48,923 nucleotides of DNA. Origin: SLQH01 sp964612995. GTDB taxonomy: Bacteria > Planctomycetota > UBA11346. The position numbers and the translations under genes are program-made. The DNA is taken from NCBI GenBank assembly GCA_964612995.1, contig CAZTGE010000012.1, forward strand, positions 1 to 48,923, read 5' to 3'. The notes under the pieces are model-generated. The model did not search any database and had not been told where the DNA came from. It saw only the letters and a program-made list of their open reading frames with translations. Positions 41,661 to 48,923 of the stretch are shown here, piece after piece. How positions within the stretch are numbered: the first letter of the stretch is position 1; each line of letters starts with the position of its first letter.

Positions 41661-44441
41661 TCAGGGCACCTCCCCGATCGGGTCGTCCGCCGACGGTTCC
41701 GGAGTCGCCCGGGCGGTGGTCTGCGGTTCGCGCCAGAAGCGCAAGTAGGCGATGTCGCTGACCTCGTCGGTATCGGAAGCCATGATTTTTATCGTGTTGA
41801 TGCCTTCCTCGAGCGGGACGGTGGCTTCGAAGCGGCCCGCGCTCAGATCCGCGTGCGGGGTCAGGCGCGTCTTGTCGTCGTTGTGGAACAGGGCGACGTA
41901 GGCGGGATTGTCGTCCTCGATCGTGGCCACGATGTGCGCACTGCGACCGTCGGCCGCGGCAATGACCGTCTGCAGCGCGATGTGCGGCTGACGGATGGTA
42001 CCGCCGCTGAGCCGTTCGCGCAGCGGCAGTTCGAGCCGGTGGGAGAAGGCGGCGAAATACCGTGCATCGATCCCGTCGTCGAAGCGTTCCTTGACATGGA
42101 TCTGGAGTTCGATCGCATCGCGGTCGAGGATGCGGGTACGTCGGCCGACGACGACCTGCGAGCGTACTGTGAGCGGGATGTCGGCGCTCACGCTGCCACC
42201 GGGTTCGAGCGCTGCGAGTTTGATGCGCCCCTCGCCGAGTTCGGTGAAGTAGTCGTCGTTCTTGAACACGAACAGGGTCAGCGGAGCCGACGCGACCGTA
42301 CCCTGATTCATCAGATGCAGCCGCAGGGTCACCGCCTCGTCGGGCAGCAGCTTGTCGTCGTCGCTCGTCTCCGGTTCGATCAGCTCCCAGCGATAGGCGA
42401 AATCCGGCCGGGGTTTGCCGACGATGGTCAGGTCCACCTCCACCGCGGCCAGCGGATCTGGATTCTCGCCACGATAGAGCCGGAGCACGAAATGCTCGTC
42501 GACACTGAACGACCGCGGCGGCACGCGGAAGCGCAAGGCCGCCGCGGTCTCGCCGCCGGCTGCGACGGTGCCGAAGACCAGCTCATCCTCCCACAGCGGG
42601 CTGGCCTCGTCGGCCACGACCACGCCGAAGAGCTGGCCGACCGCCGCTTGTCCGGCGTTGCGCACGACGAAGCCGAGCTCGATCTCCTCGCCGGCGGTGA
42701 CACGCGTCGGACCGGTATAGGCGAGCGAGAGCTGATCGGCGTCCACGCTGCGTTCGAGATCGGCCGCGGCCCATTCGATCGGCGGCTCCTGGGCGGCGAA
42801 GGCCTCGGCGAGCCCCTGGGTCTCGACCACGCTGCGCTGCCGCAGCGGTTCGCGCAACGCATCGAGCATGAACCGGCTCATCCGGCCTTCGTCGAGCGCC
42901 GCTTCGGCGCGTTGCGAAAGCGCCTCGACGTCCGCCCCGCCGAAGGCGGTCTCCATGAGTTCGAGCACCAGCCGGGCCTCCTGATCGGGAGTGAACTCCG
43001 GGCTGGAGAGCTGGTGGGCGCGCATCTGCTCGCGCGTGCGGTGGCGCTGCAGCCAGGGCAACCGATAGGCGGTACGGCTCTCGAAATCCCGCCGCGCGCG
43101 CAGCGCGAACTCGTTGTCGGATTCACGCAGCAGCGAGTAGGGCAGCAGATCGACCGAGCCATCCTCGCCCTGGCTGTGACGCAACAGCTCGACATCGGGC
43201 ACCACCCCGCGCTCCTGGATCGAGATCCCCTCCTTGAGCTGGTACTCCTGGATCGTGAGCTTGAGGTGACTGCCGTCGCGCAGGCTGCGCACGGTCTGGA
43301 CCGAGCCCTTGCCGAAGGAGGGCCGGCCGAGCACCACCGCCCGGCGGTTGCGCTGTAGCGCGCCGGCGAGGATCTCGGCCGCGCTGGCACTGCCCGGACC
43401 GATGAGCACCGCCATCGGCGTCTTGAGCACCAGCTCGCGGCCCGACATCATCACGTTGTCACGCTTGCCCTTGGATACCGTACGCACGATCTCCTTGCCC
43501 GGAGGCAGGAAGAAGTCGCTCGTCTCCTCGGCCTGGGACAGCAACCCGCCGGAGTTGAAGCGCAGATCGAGCACGAACCCGACCAGCGGGCTGGGATCCT
43601 CGACCACCAGGTTGAGGATGGCCAGGCGCAGCGCGTTGGCGGTCTGGCGGTTGAACTCGTCCATGCGCACATAGCCGACATCGCCATGGCGGTAGGCCTT
43701 GAGGATCGGCACGGGAATCAGATCGCGGACGATCGGGATCTGCTTGATCTCCCCGTCGGCGCGTTCGACGGTCAGGACCACCGTGGTCTCCTTGGGCCCC
43801 TTGATCCGGCTGACCGCCTGGGGCAGACTCAGCCCCACGGTGCGCTCGCCGTCGACCTTGAGGATGATATCGCCGTCGTGGATCCCGGCCTTGTCGGCCG
43901 GCAGACCGGGCATGACCCGTTCGATCCGGATCACGCCGTCCTCTTCGTCGAGCCAGGCGCCGATGCCGTAGAACTCGCCCTGGATGTCCTCCTCGAAGTC
44001 GCTGGCCGGCTGCGGCGGGTAGATCACCGTGTGCGGATCGAGCGTGCGCAAGGCGCCGTTGGCCATGGCGTAGGCCAGTTCACGGGTGCGAGCGTTGTCG
44101 AAATTCCCGCGCAACGACTCGCGCACGCGTTCGAGCAGACGCATGGCCTGGCTCAGATCCACCGGGATCGGCGCCTCGATCCCGGTCACCTCGCCGCGCA
44201 CGTTCAGCGCGATCTGACCGTCCTGCCAATCGAAGGCCAGGCCGACCTCGCCATTCTCGGCCGCGCGCAGCCCGCGCTCGACCATCACCTCCGGCTGGAT
44301 CCGGCTGTGGTCGTAGTAATAGCGATCCAGATACTGCCCGATGGTGGGGAACATCCGTGGAAAGGGTGCCGGTTCCTCATCGGCGCAGCGCACGACGCGC
44401 AACGGTACCAGGCACAAGAGCAGCATGATGATCGATCGCAC
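41661..44441 (-). CDS. S41 family C-terminal processing protease with PDZ and long beta-rich C-terminal extension
   Basis: A 926-residue exported serine protease. The signal peptide (IIMLLLCLVPLRVVRCA) has a terminal Cys that could be a lipidation site. A helical N-terminal region precedes the PDZ domain (about 150-235: GEFYGIGAWLDEEDGVIRIE, DGDIILKVDG). The S41 core has Ser353 in GSASAAEI and Lys378 in SFGKGSVQ, the expected 25-residue spacing. Residues 560-920 are tandem beta domains of CARDB/Ig type (ELGFVVRNAGQAAVG; LRLHLMNQGTVASAPLTLFV), far beyond ordinary CtpA length; similar extended enzymes occur in myxobacteria. GGAGGA lies 12 bases before the ATG. Its substrate is probably periplasmic or surface protein. 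Confidence 0.88.
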   Translation of the reverse strand: MRSIIMLLLCLVPLRVVRCADEEPAPFPRMFPTIGQYLDRYYYDHSRIQPEVMVERGLRAAENGEVGLAFDWQDGQIALNVRGEVTGIEAPIPVDLSQAMRLLERVRESLRGNFDNARTRELAYAMANGALRTLDPHTVIYPPQPASDFEEDIQGEFYGIGAWLDEEDGVIRIERVMPGLPADKAGIHDGDIILKVDGERTVGLSLPQAVSRIKGPKETTVVLTVERADGEIKQIPIVRDLIPVPILKAYRHGDVGYVRMDEFNRQTANALRLAILNLVVEDPSPLVGFVLDLRFNSGGLLSQAEETSDFFLPPGKEIVRTVSKGKRDNVMMSGRELVLKTPMAVLIGPGSASAAEILAGALQRNRRAVVLGRPSFGKGSVQTVRSLRDGSHLKLTIQEYQLKEGISIQERGVVPDVELLRHSQGEDGSVDLLPYSLLRESDNEFALRARRDFESRTAYRLPWLQRHRTREQMRAHQLSSPEFTPDQEARLVLELMETAFGGADVEALSQRAEAALDEGRMSRFMLDALREPLRQRSVVETQGLAEAFAAQEPPIEWAAADLERSVDADQLSLAYTGPTRVTAGEEIELGFVVRNAGQAAVGQLFGVVVADEASPLWEDELVFGTVAAGGETAAALRFRVPPRSFSVDEHFVLRLYRGENPDPLAAVEVDLTIVGKPRPDFAYRWELIEPETSDDDKLLPDEAVTLRLHLMNQGTVASAPLTLFVFKNDDYFTELGEGRIKLAALEPGGSVSADIPLTVRSQVVVGRRTRILDRDAIELQIHVKERFDDGIDARYFAAFSHRLELPLRERLSGGTIRQPHIALQTVIAAADGRSAHIVATIEDDNPAYVALFHNDDKTRLTPHADLSAGRFEATVPLEEGINTIKIMASDTDEVSDIAYLRFWREPQTTARATPEPSADDPIGEVP

Positions 44442-44593
44442 GCGCCGTCCTCCTCCACCCGTCTGCGCGACGCCGGCAGCGGGCCTATCGGATCAGATGA
44501 TGTCTGCCGGGCACCGCCGACCAAGCGGGAGTCCGCGCCACCGGTACCGACCGTATGCCAGCCCGTGATGAGGACGCCCGAGCGCGGCCCGGA

Positions 44594-46285
44594 TTACAGC
44601 GCCGCTGCCGGGGGATCGTCGTCAGGCCCCTCAGGCACGCTGACGATCAGCAAGGTCAGGTCGTCGGTCGGCGGGGAACCGCCGGTCCACTCGTCGACCA
44701 CCGCGAACAGCCGTTCGGTCAACGCCGCCGGGTCGAGGCCATCGGCGATGCCCTGCTGGACCGCCGCCGCGAACTGCTCCTCGCCCATGCAGTGGCCCTG
44801 GGGATCGAAGGCCTCGGTGAAGCCGTCGGTGTAGAGGACGAAACAGTCGCCCGGCGCGTAGGCCTGTGGCTGCAGCCGGGCTGGATCCTGAAGCGTCAAA
44901 TCGTCGAGGATGCCCAGCGGCAGGGTCATGCTCTCGAGCCACCGCACCACGCCGCGATTGATCCACAGCACCGGATTGTGGCCGGCCGAGACCATGCGGA
45001 AGGTGCTCGCCGCCGGGTCGAATTCGATCACCGCGGTGGTCATGAACCGACCGCTGTGGGTACTGCGCAGGCCGATGTTCAACGCACGGATCGCCGCATC
45101 GAGCTCCTGGTCGCTGCGCAGCTGCTGCTGGACGATGGCATGGGCGGCGGTGGTGAACAGCGCCGCGCCGAGACCGTGGCCGGTGACATCGCCGATCATC
45201 GTCACCAGCCGGCCGTCACGCTCGAGGTAGGTCAGGTAGTCGCCACCGGTCTCGTCGCAGGAGCGGACCGAGCCGATCGCGCGTAGCCCGCCGACAGCGA
45301 GCGGAGCGTTGGGGAACATGTCAGCCTGGACGCTGCGGGCGATGTCCAGCTCGCGACGCAGGCGCTCCTGCTCGACCCGGCTCTGGACCAGCAGCGCATT
45401 CTCCAGGGCGATCGCCGCCATCTGGCACACCGTCTCGGCCAACTGGGCGCTGTCCTCGTCGAAACGCGAACCGGGGTTGGCCAGCAGCACCACCCCCTGT
45501 CGGTCGCGGCCTGAATCGAGCGGCAGGACCAGCAGGCCGGTGAGCACCGCACGCAGGCTGGTGATATCGAGCTGATCGGCGATCTGAGAACGATCGAGGC
45601 AGAGCAGCTCGCCGCTGCGCGCGACGACATCGACCACCCGGTCGCCATCAGGCTCACGGATGGCGTCGATGTGCTCGGCCTGCAGACCCATGGTCACGCG
45701 AATGCATTGCGGTCGATCCTCGCCGCCGGTGAGCACCGCGCCGACCTGGGCGTCGACCGCCTCCATCGCACACTGGAGGATCTCCACCAACAACCGCTCG
45801 ATATCCAGATGGCGCAACAGGCGACCGGCCGCGACCAGATGGTCGATGCGGTTGTGCAGCCGCCTGCGTTCCTCGACCGACCGTTCCTGGATGTGGACGT
45901 TGACCAGCACCGGCCCGAGCACCGCGGCGAGCAGCTCCATGCCGGTGCGGTCGGCCGCCGGCGGGTACAGCAACAGCCCGACCAGATCGCGCCCACGGCT
46001 GAGCACCACGCGGTCGCCGCCGGACATGTCCACGCCTTCGTCGACCGGGATCTCGGCATCGGTCTCCTCGCAGCCGAAGGCGGCGGCGGGGTAAAACACA
46101 CCGGAGCGCGCATCGCAAAGGTACAGGCGTGCCGGCAGGGCGCCCGAGGCGGCGAGCAGTTCCTCGAGCCGGCTGATCAGGCTGCGGCTGCTGCTGCACA
46201 ACACCAGCGCGTCGGCGATGGCGACCAGGCTGTTCGCGATGGTGGCCAGCGTCGCGTCATCGATCGCCTGACGCGGGGGCGTCAA
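44594..46285 (-). CDS. SpoIIE-type PP2C phosphatase with GAF sensor domains
   Basis: A 563-residue cytosolic signalling phosphatase. The first 150 residues resemble a degenerate GAF domain, followed by a second GAF (about 160-305, VEILQCAMEAVDAQVGAVLT). A helical linker RRELDIARSVQADMFPN leads to the SpoIIE/PP2C domain with DETGGDYLTY, MIGDVTGHGLGAALF, LYTDGFTEAF and DDLTLLIV, so metal-binding aspartates are kept. Likely dephosphorylates an anti-anti-sigma (STAS) protein in partner switching; no such gene is in view. The only fitting start is TTG, giving a TTGA overlap with the HDOD gene stop, so the two are coupled. Confidence 0.88.
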   Translation of the reverse strand: MTPPRQAIDDATLATIANSLVAIADALVLCSSSRSLISRLEELLAASGALPARLYLCDARSGVFYPAAAFGCEETDAEIPVDEGVDMSGGDRVVLSRGRDLVGLLLYPPAADRTGMELLAAVLGPVLVNVHIQERSVEERRRLHNRIDHLVAAGRLLRHLDIERLLVEILQCAMEAVDAQVGAVLTGGEDRPQCIRVTMGLQAEHIDAIREPDGDRVVDVVARSGELLCLDRSQIADQLDITSLRAVLTGLLVLPLDSGRDRQGVVLLANPGSRFDEDSAQLAETVCQMAAIALENALLVQSRVEQERLRRELDIARSVQADMFPNAPLAVGGLRAIGSVRSCDETGGDYLTYLERDGRLVTMIGDVTGHGLGAALFTTAAHAIVQQQLRSDQELDAAIRALNIGLRSTHSGRFMTTAVIEFDPAASTFRMVSAGHNPVLWINRGVVRWLESMTLPLGILDDLTLQDPARLQPQAYAPGDCFVLYTDGFTEAFDPQGHCMGEEQFAAAVQQGIADGLDPAALTERLFAVVDEWTGGSPPTDDLTLLIVSVPEGPDDDPPAAAL

Positions 46286-47253
46286 GCCAGCCCCTCCGCC
46301 TGGGCCTGGGCGACGATCTCGGGGATCCGAGCGACCAGATCACGGAAAGCGGTCACGCTCAGACCCGAAGCACCGAGCAGGACGCCATCGACGCTGGTGC
46401 GGAAGGGATGTTCGGCCTCCAGGCCGACGCAGGCCTTGCACACCAGCCGTTCGGCCAGGCGCACCGAGGCCAGCAGCCGCAGGGCGTGATCCTGGCAATG
46501 CTGCGGAATGCGATGATGACGGCCGACGACAAAGGCCAGCACCTCGGGCAGCTGCCATTTCTCGGCCACCCGCTCTCCGGCCCAGCAATGATCGAAGCCG
46601 ATGCTGTGCCGCTCGGCCTTGAGCAGATCGCCGTCGTCGCCCATCCGTTCCGCGAGCACGATACCCAGCCGCTGGTAGATCGGCCCGAGCGCGAGCATAC
46701 CGACATCGCGCAACAACCCGGCGACGAAGTACTCGTCGGCGGTCTCGTTGTCGTGACCCGTGGCCTGGGCGATCTCGCGCGCGACACAGCCGGTGGCCAT
46801 GGCGTTGAGCCACAGGCCGTGCTCGAGGAAACCGTAGGCGCGGATGCGCACATCGAGGATGTCGGCGGTCGAAGCGGCCAATACCAGACTGCGCAGGCTG
46901 GCGAAGCCGATGATCGCCACCGCCTGCGGCAGCGAGCGGATCTCGTTGGACAGACCGTAGAACGGGCTGTTGACCAGCTTGAGCAACTTGCCCGCGATGA
47001 CCATGTCCTGGCTGATGAGCGATTCCATGTCGCTCGCACTCGAGAGGTCATCGCCGACCAGCGCCAACAACCGGGTCACCACCAGCGGCAGCGCCGGCAC
47101 CCGATCGACACCCGCGAGCACCTCGGCCTCGGTCACCCCGGCGACGCTGCCGACGCTGCGCGGAGCGAAGACGGTGCCGCTGGCGTCGTCTTCGGCATCC
47201 CGCGCGCGACGCTCGCCGTCGGGCGCGAACCGGTTGAACATCGAGCCGCTCAC
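46282..47253 (-). CDS. HDOD domain signalling protein
   Basis: A 323-residue protein. After a charged N-terminus of 45 residues the HDOD domain spans about 50-255: LPLVVTRLLALVGDDLSSAS, KLLKLVNSPFYGL, QAVAIIGFASLRSLVLA and VAGLLRDVGMLALG. In the last motif the catalytic His of true HD phosphohydrolases is replaced (LRD for LHD), as is usual for HDOD proteins, which are regulatory. GTG start is favoured by AGGAG eight bases upstream; an ATG four codons in is too far from it. It heads the HDOD-SpoIIE pair, a likely two-component output or stress unit. Confidence 0.88.
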   Translation of the reverse strand: MSGSMFNRFAPDGERRARDAEDDASGTVFAPRSVGSVAGVTEAEVLAGVDRVPALPLVVTRLLALVGDDLSSASDMESLISQDMVIAGKLLKLVNSPFYGLSNEIRSLPQAVAIIGFASLRSLVLAASTADILDVRIRAYGFLEHGLWLNAMATGCVAREIAQATGHDNETADEYFVAGLLRDVGMLALGPIYQRLGIVLAERMGDDGDLLKAERHSIGFDHCWAGERVAEKWQLPEVLAFVVGRHHRIPQHCQDHALRLLASVRLAERLVCKACVGLEAEHPFRTSVDGVLLGASGLSVTAFRDLVARIPEIVAQAQAEGLA

Positions 47254-47335
47254 GTGTCGATTCTCCTGAGCATCCCGTCAGCCGATGCTTGGCGTCCATT
47301 TTGCGCCCGCCGCTCGACAGCGACAACCCAAATCT

Positions 47336-47448
47336 GAGGCTTCCTTCAGAGCCCCGCCGGCCCTGCGGGCCGGCTGCGAAGAACCAGGAACCTGGCCGCC
47401 CCGGCCGTCTGTCGCAATGACGCGATCCGGGCCACGAACGGGTGGAAC
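47336..47448 (+). repeat. intergenic direct repeat, copy 1
   Basis: Begins GAGGCTTCC, contains the hairpin GCCGGCCC/GGGCCGGC, and ends in a conserved core starting GGCCGTCTGTCGCAATGACG. A second copy lies at 48599-48727 in the same direction; the 46-base core matches at 41 positions. The rest of the 510-base gap 47254-47763 holds a GAGGGGGC/GCCCCCTC hairpin (47494-47512) and the palindromic copy B, and no gene. Confidence 0.65.
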
Positions 47449-47588
47449 AGGCGCGATAGCGCGAGAAGTTCCTGGGAAGGGGGCGCTCTTTCAGAGGGGG
47501 CGCTGCCCCCTCGCGCTCTCACGCGCGTACCCCCACGCGCCTCTGTCGTCACTCGCCAGCTGCGCTGGCGTTTTCGGCGGCCCTGCGG

Positions 47589-47653
47589 GCCATTGTCGCC
47601 GAAAAGCGCTCCTCGGTCGGCCGGTCGCCCAGCCAGGCCTGGCTGGGCTCCGG
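47589..47653. repeat. dispersed palindromic repeat, copy B
   Basis: CCATTGTCGCCGAAAA, then CTCGGTCGGCCGGTCGCC, then a perfect 22-bp palindrome (GCCCAGCCAGG and its complement, 47627-47648) and GCTCCGG. Same block order as copy A at 9695-9755; the palindrome sequence differs while keeping symmetry. Confidence 0.6.
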
Positions 47654-47763
47654 ACGCTGCGGTCGCGGTCGCGTTCGCGGCGGGTGTGCGCCCGAACCGG
47701 GCGTCTGCACAGCGCCGCCGGGTTTTGCCGTGGGTGGCGCAATCGGCGGGTTAGAATGGAAGC

Positions 47764-48003
47764 ATGACCTTCAGCGCCCGCGCCGACCTCAAGCTGCGCC
47801 CGGCGATCGTGAGCCGACCGCCGAGCGTGCGCATGCCGCCGCGGACCCGGGCCGGACCGCAGGAGATGCTGGGCAGCGGCGGGGATGTGGTCTACCTGAC
47901 CGAGCTCGCCCGCGCGCTGTCCGGGCCCGAAGCCGCCAGCATCGCTTCGTTCCCCCCGCGCGAGGTCACCACGCCCGGCTGGCGCGTCGACGCCACCGCC
48001 TGA
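47764..48003 (+). CDS. small hypothetical protein
   Basis: A 79-residue protein, basic and proline-rich in the first half (RPAIVSRPPSVRMPPRTRAG), with one short helix (VVYLTELARALSG) and a tail ending TTPGWRVDATA. No signal or membrane helix. Not recognised. The size, position before a helical gene and the RVDA tail recall FlgM, but the sigma28-binding helices are missing. TAGAAT lies 12 bases before the ATG and could be a -10 box of a nearly leaderless message. The next gene starts 6 bases after the stop. Confidence 0.5.
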   Translation: MTFSARADLKLRPAIVSRPPSVRMPPRTRAGPQEMLGSGGDVVYLTELARALSGPEAASIASFPPREVTTPGWRVDATA

Positions 48004-48009
48004 AGCCGC

Positions 48010-48600
48010 ATGAGCGACCAGACCCATACGCCCACCGACCTCATCCGCGCGCTCGATGCCATCGCTCGGGTCCAAGCGCGCTGGCTCGCCGATCTCGAGC
48101 AGGTCACCGCCGGTGAGCCGCGCTTTCTCGACGCCTTCCGGCGCTGGGAGGAGACCCTCTCGCTGCTCAAGGTCCACATCCATCGCGCCGAGCAACGCCT
48201 GCTGCACTACCTGCTCGTGCCGCAGGCCCAACGCCCCTATCACGACTTCGATCATGAGCCACCGGATCGCCGCGCCCGCTTCGCCCATTGGACCCGCCGC
48301 ACCACCGGATATTTCGACGCGCTGCACATCGACACCGCCTATCGACGGCTCTCGACCATCACCGATCCCTTCGAAGAGGCCGCCACCGCCGACATCTGCA
48401 CCGATCTGGTCGCGCTCGCGGTTCTGGCCGAGACCACCGGCTCGGCCCTCGAGCGCTTCGCCAACGGCGGCGATCAGGCCCACCTCGAGGACCTCGCCTT
48501 CTACCATGTGCTCAATCCCTGGAAACGCGAAGGCCTGCCGCCCCTGCTCGACGTGCTGCGTTGGCTCAACGCCCTGAGCGCTGAGCGCGACGAGTTGTGA
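48010..48600 (+). CDS. hypothetical helical protein
   Basis: A 196-residue soluble, mostly helical protein (LIRALDAIARVQARWLADLE at the start; ICTDLVALAVLAETTGSALE later; LPPLLDVLRWLNALSAERDE at the end). A central segment has several His, Asp and Tyr residues (HRAEQRLLHYLLVP, YHDFDHEPPDRRARF), which could suggest a metal site but no known motif is met. Unrecognised. Six bases after the preceding small gene, so probably co-transcribed. The pair is bracketed by two direct copies of an intergenic repeat. Confidence 0.6.
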   Translation: MSDQTHTPTDLIRALDAIARVQARWLADLEQVTAGEPRFLDAFRRWEETLSLLKVHIHRAEQRLLHYLLVPQAQRPYHDFDHEPPDRRARFAHWTRRTTGYFDALHIDTAYRRLSTITDPFEEAATADICTDLVALAVLAETTGSALERFANGGDQAHLEDLAFYHVLNPWKREGLPPLLDVLRWLNALSAERDEL

Positions 48601-48727
48601 GGCTTCCCCCAGAGACCTTCCCATCAAAGCCCCCGCCGGCCCGGTGGGCAGACTGCGAAGAGCCAGTAACCCGATCGCCACGGCCGTCTGTCGCAATGAC
48701 GCAATCCGAACCGCGAACGGGTCGAAC
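48599..48727 (+). repeat. intergenic direct repeat, copy 2
   Basis: Starts within the stop codon of the preceding gene with GAGGCTTCC and ends with the core starting GGCCGTCTGTCGCAATGACG, as in copy 1. The middle GC-rich hairpin is degenerate here. Confidence 0.65.
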
Positions 48728-48815
48728 GTTCAAGGTAACTGGCGCCGCGAAGCGGCGTCCAGTTCACCGCCTTGCTCGATCATATTTCTCACAGAGGCAC
48801 GGAGACACGGAGAAA

Positions 48816-48923
48816 TCATGAGAGGTTACCGTTGATGGTACGAGTAATGCCCTCTTTCATCAGCGCTACTCCGAAGTTCAACAGATACCCCAGTCGCAAA
48901 CCGGTCAACTTCAGGTAGGTAAG
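48816..48923 (-). CDS. GxxExxY family protein, C-terminal end only
   Basis: The last 35 codons of a gene entering from the right edge. The reading LTYLKLTGLRLGYLLNFGVA then LMKEGITR and a short tail matches the conserved C-terminus of GxxExxY proteins (PDDEXK-like nuclease fold, function unknown). Immediately after the stop lies TCACAGAGGCACGGAGACAC, which read from the minus strand is the CCGTG/CTGTG-rich tract I recall beside many genes of this family. Lower G+C than its neighbours, consistent with a mobile gene. The catalytic part is outside the window. Confidence 0.7.
   Translation of the reverse strand, partial: LTYLKLTGLRLGYLLNFGVALMKEGITRTINGNLS

Noticed and set aside
47764..48600. 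FlgM/FlgN pair.
   Set aside because: Size and order fit, but the small protein lacks the sigma28-binding helices, the large one is longer than FlgN and not clearly similar, and no flagellar gene is near.

Overview
The window is 48.9 kb of high-G+C bacterial chromosome, with many genes near 70% G+C. It carries core genes (guaA, guaB, cdsA, fusA, rlmN, purD, rpmB, tRNA-Cys) mixed with accessory and signalling genes. The lineage cannot be fixed from this sequence alone. Several traits point to Planctomycetota or a relative such as Lentisphaerota or Verrucomicrobiota: an EF-G of the spirochaete/planctomycete/mitochondrial type (AHIDSGKTT, CAVGGVQ); a CdsA signature reading PGFGG; an ECF sigma factor opening with TRWSLV; an ECF factor coupled to a FecR/LamG-like anti-sigma protein; and FAD oxidoreductases beside an AraC regulator and a GH2 beta-galactosidase.

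Layout. 1-6.7 kb: guaB and guaA on the minus strand with a strong terminator between them, cdsA on plus behind a tiny 28-codon reading frame, then fusA on minus. 6.8-9.8 kb: a fold-back element flanked by 12-base direct repeats, a large helical-repeat protein, and a relic of a gene 3' end. 9.98-13.2 kb: an operon of a membrane M48 protease and three tandem AIM24 proteins. 13.3-16.4 kb: small genes, a spermidine-synthase-like protein and RlmN. 16.4-23.4 kb: a carbohydrate-type locus with two coupled FAD oxidoreductases, a divergent AraC regulator, a GH2 beta-galactosidase and a possible decayed second regulator. 24-30.6 kb: a lower-G+C block with a 1532-residue subtilase, an ECF sigma factor and its anti-sigma partner, with clusters of perfect hairpins on both sides. 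31-37.3 kb: a rhomboid protease, then a six-gene TonB energy-transduction operon (DUF3450, ExbB-like, ExbB, ExbD, TonB, TPR) in which every junction is a 4-base stop/start overlap. 37.5-40.7 kb: purD, a low-molecular-weight phosphatase, rpmB, tRNA-Cys and terminator, then a TRWSLV sigma factor whose coupled partner gene is broken, and a 189-bp palindromic element. 40.7-47.3 kb: a CPBP protease, a PDZ/S41 protease with a long C-terminal extension, a SpoIIE-type phosphatase and an HDOD protein. 47.3-48.9 kb: dispersed repeats bracketing two unknown genes, and the 3' end of a GxxExxY-family gene.

Two themes recur. One is translational coupling by ATGA, GTGA or TTGA overlaps. The other is mobile or repetitive intergenic DNA: fold-back elements, an apex motif shared by three sites, and direct repeats. 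No CRISPR array, rRNA gene, prophage or transposase gene was seen. The best candidates for something undescribed are the M48 plus triple AIM24 operon, the fully overlapped TonB operon, the guaB-guaA attenuator-like region, the leader peptide before cdsA, and the palindromic repeat families.
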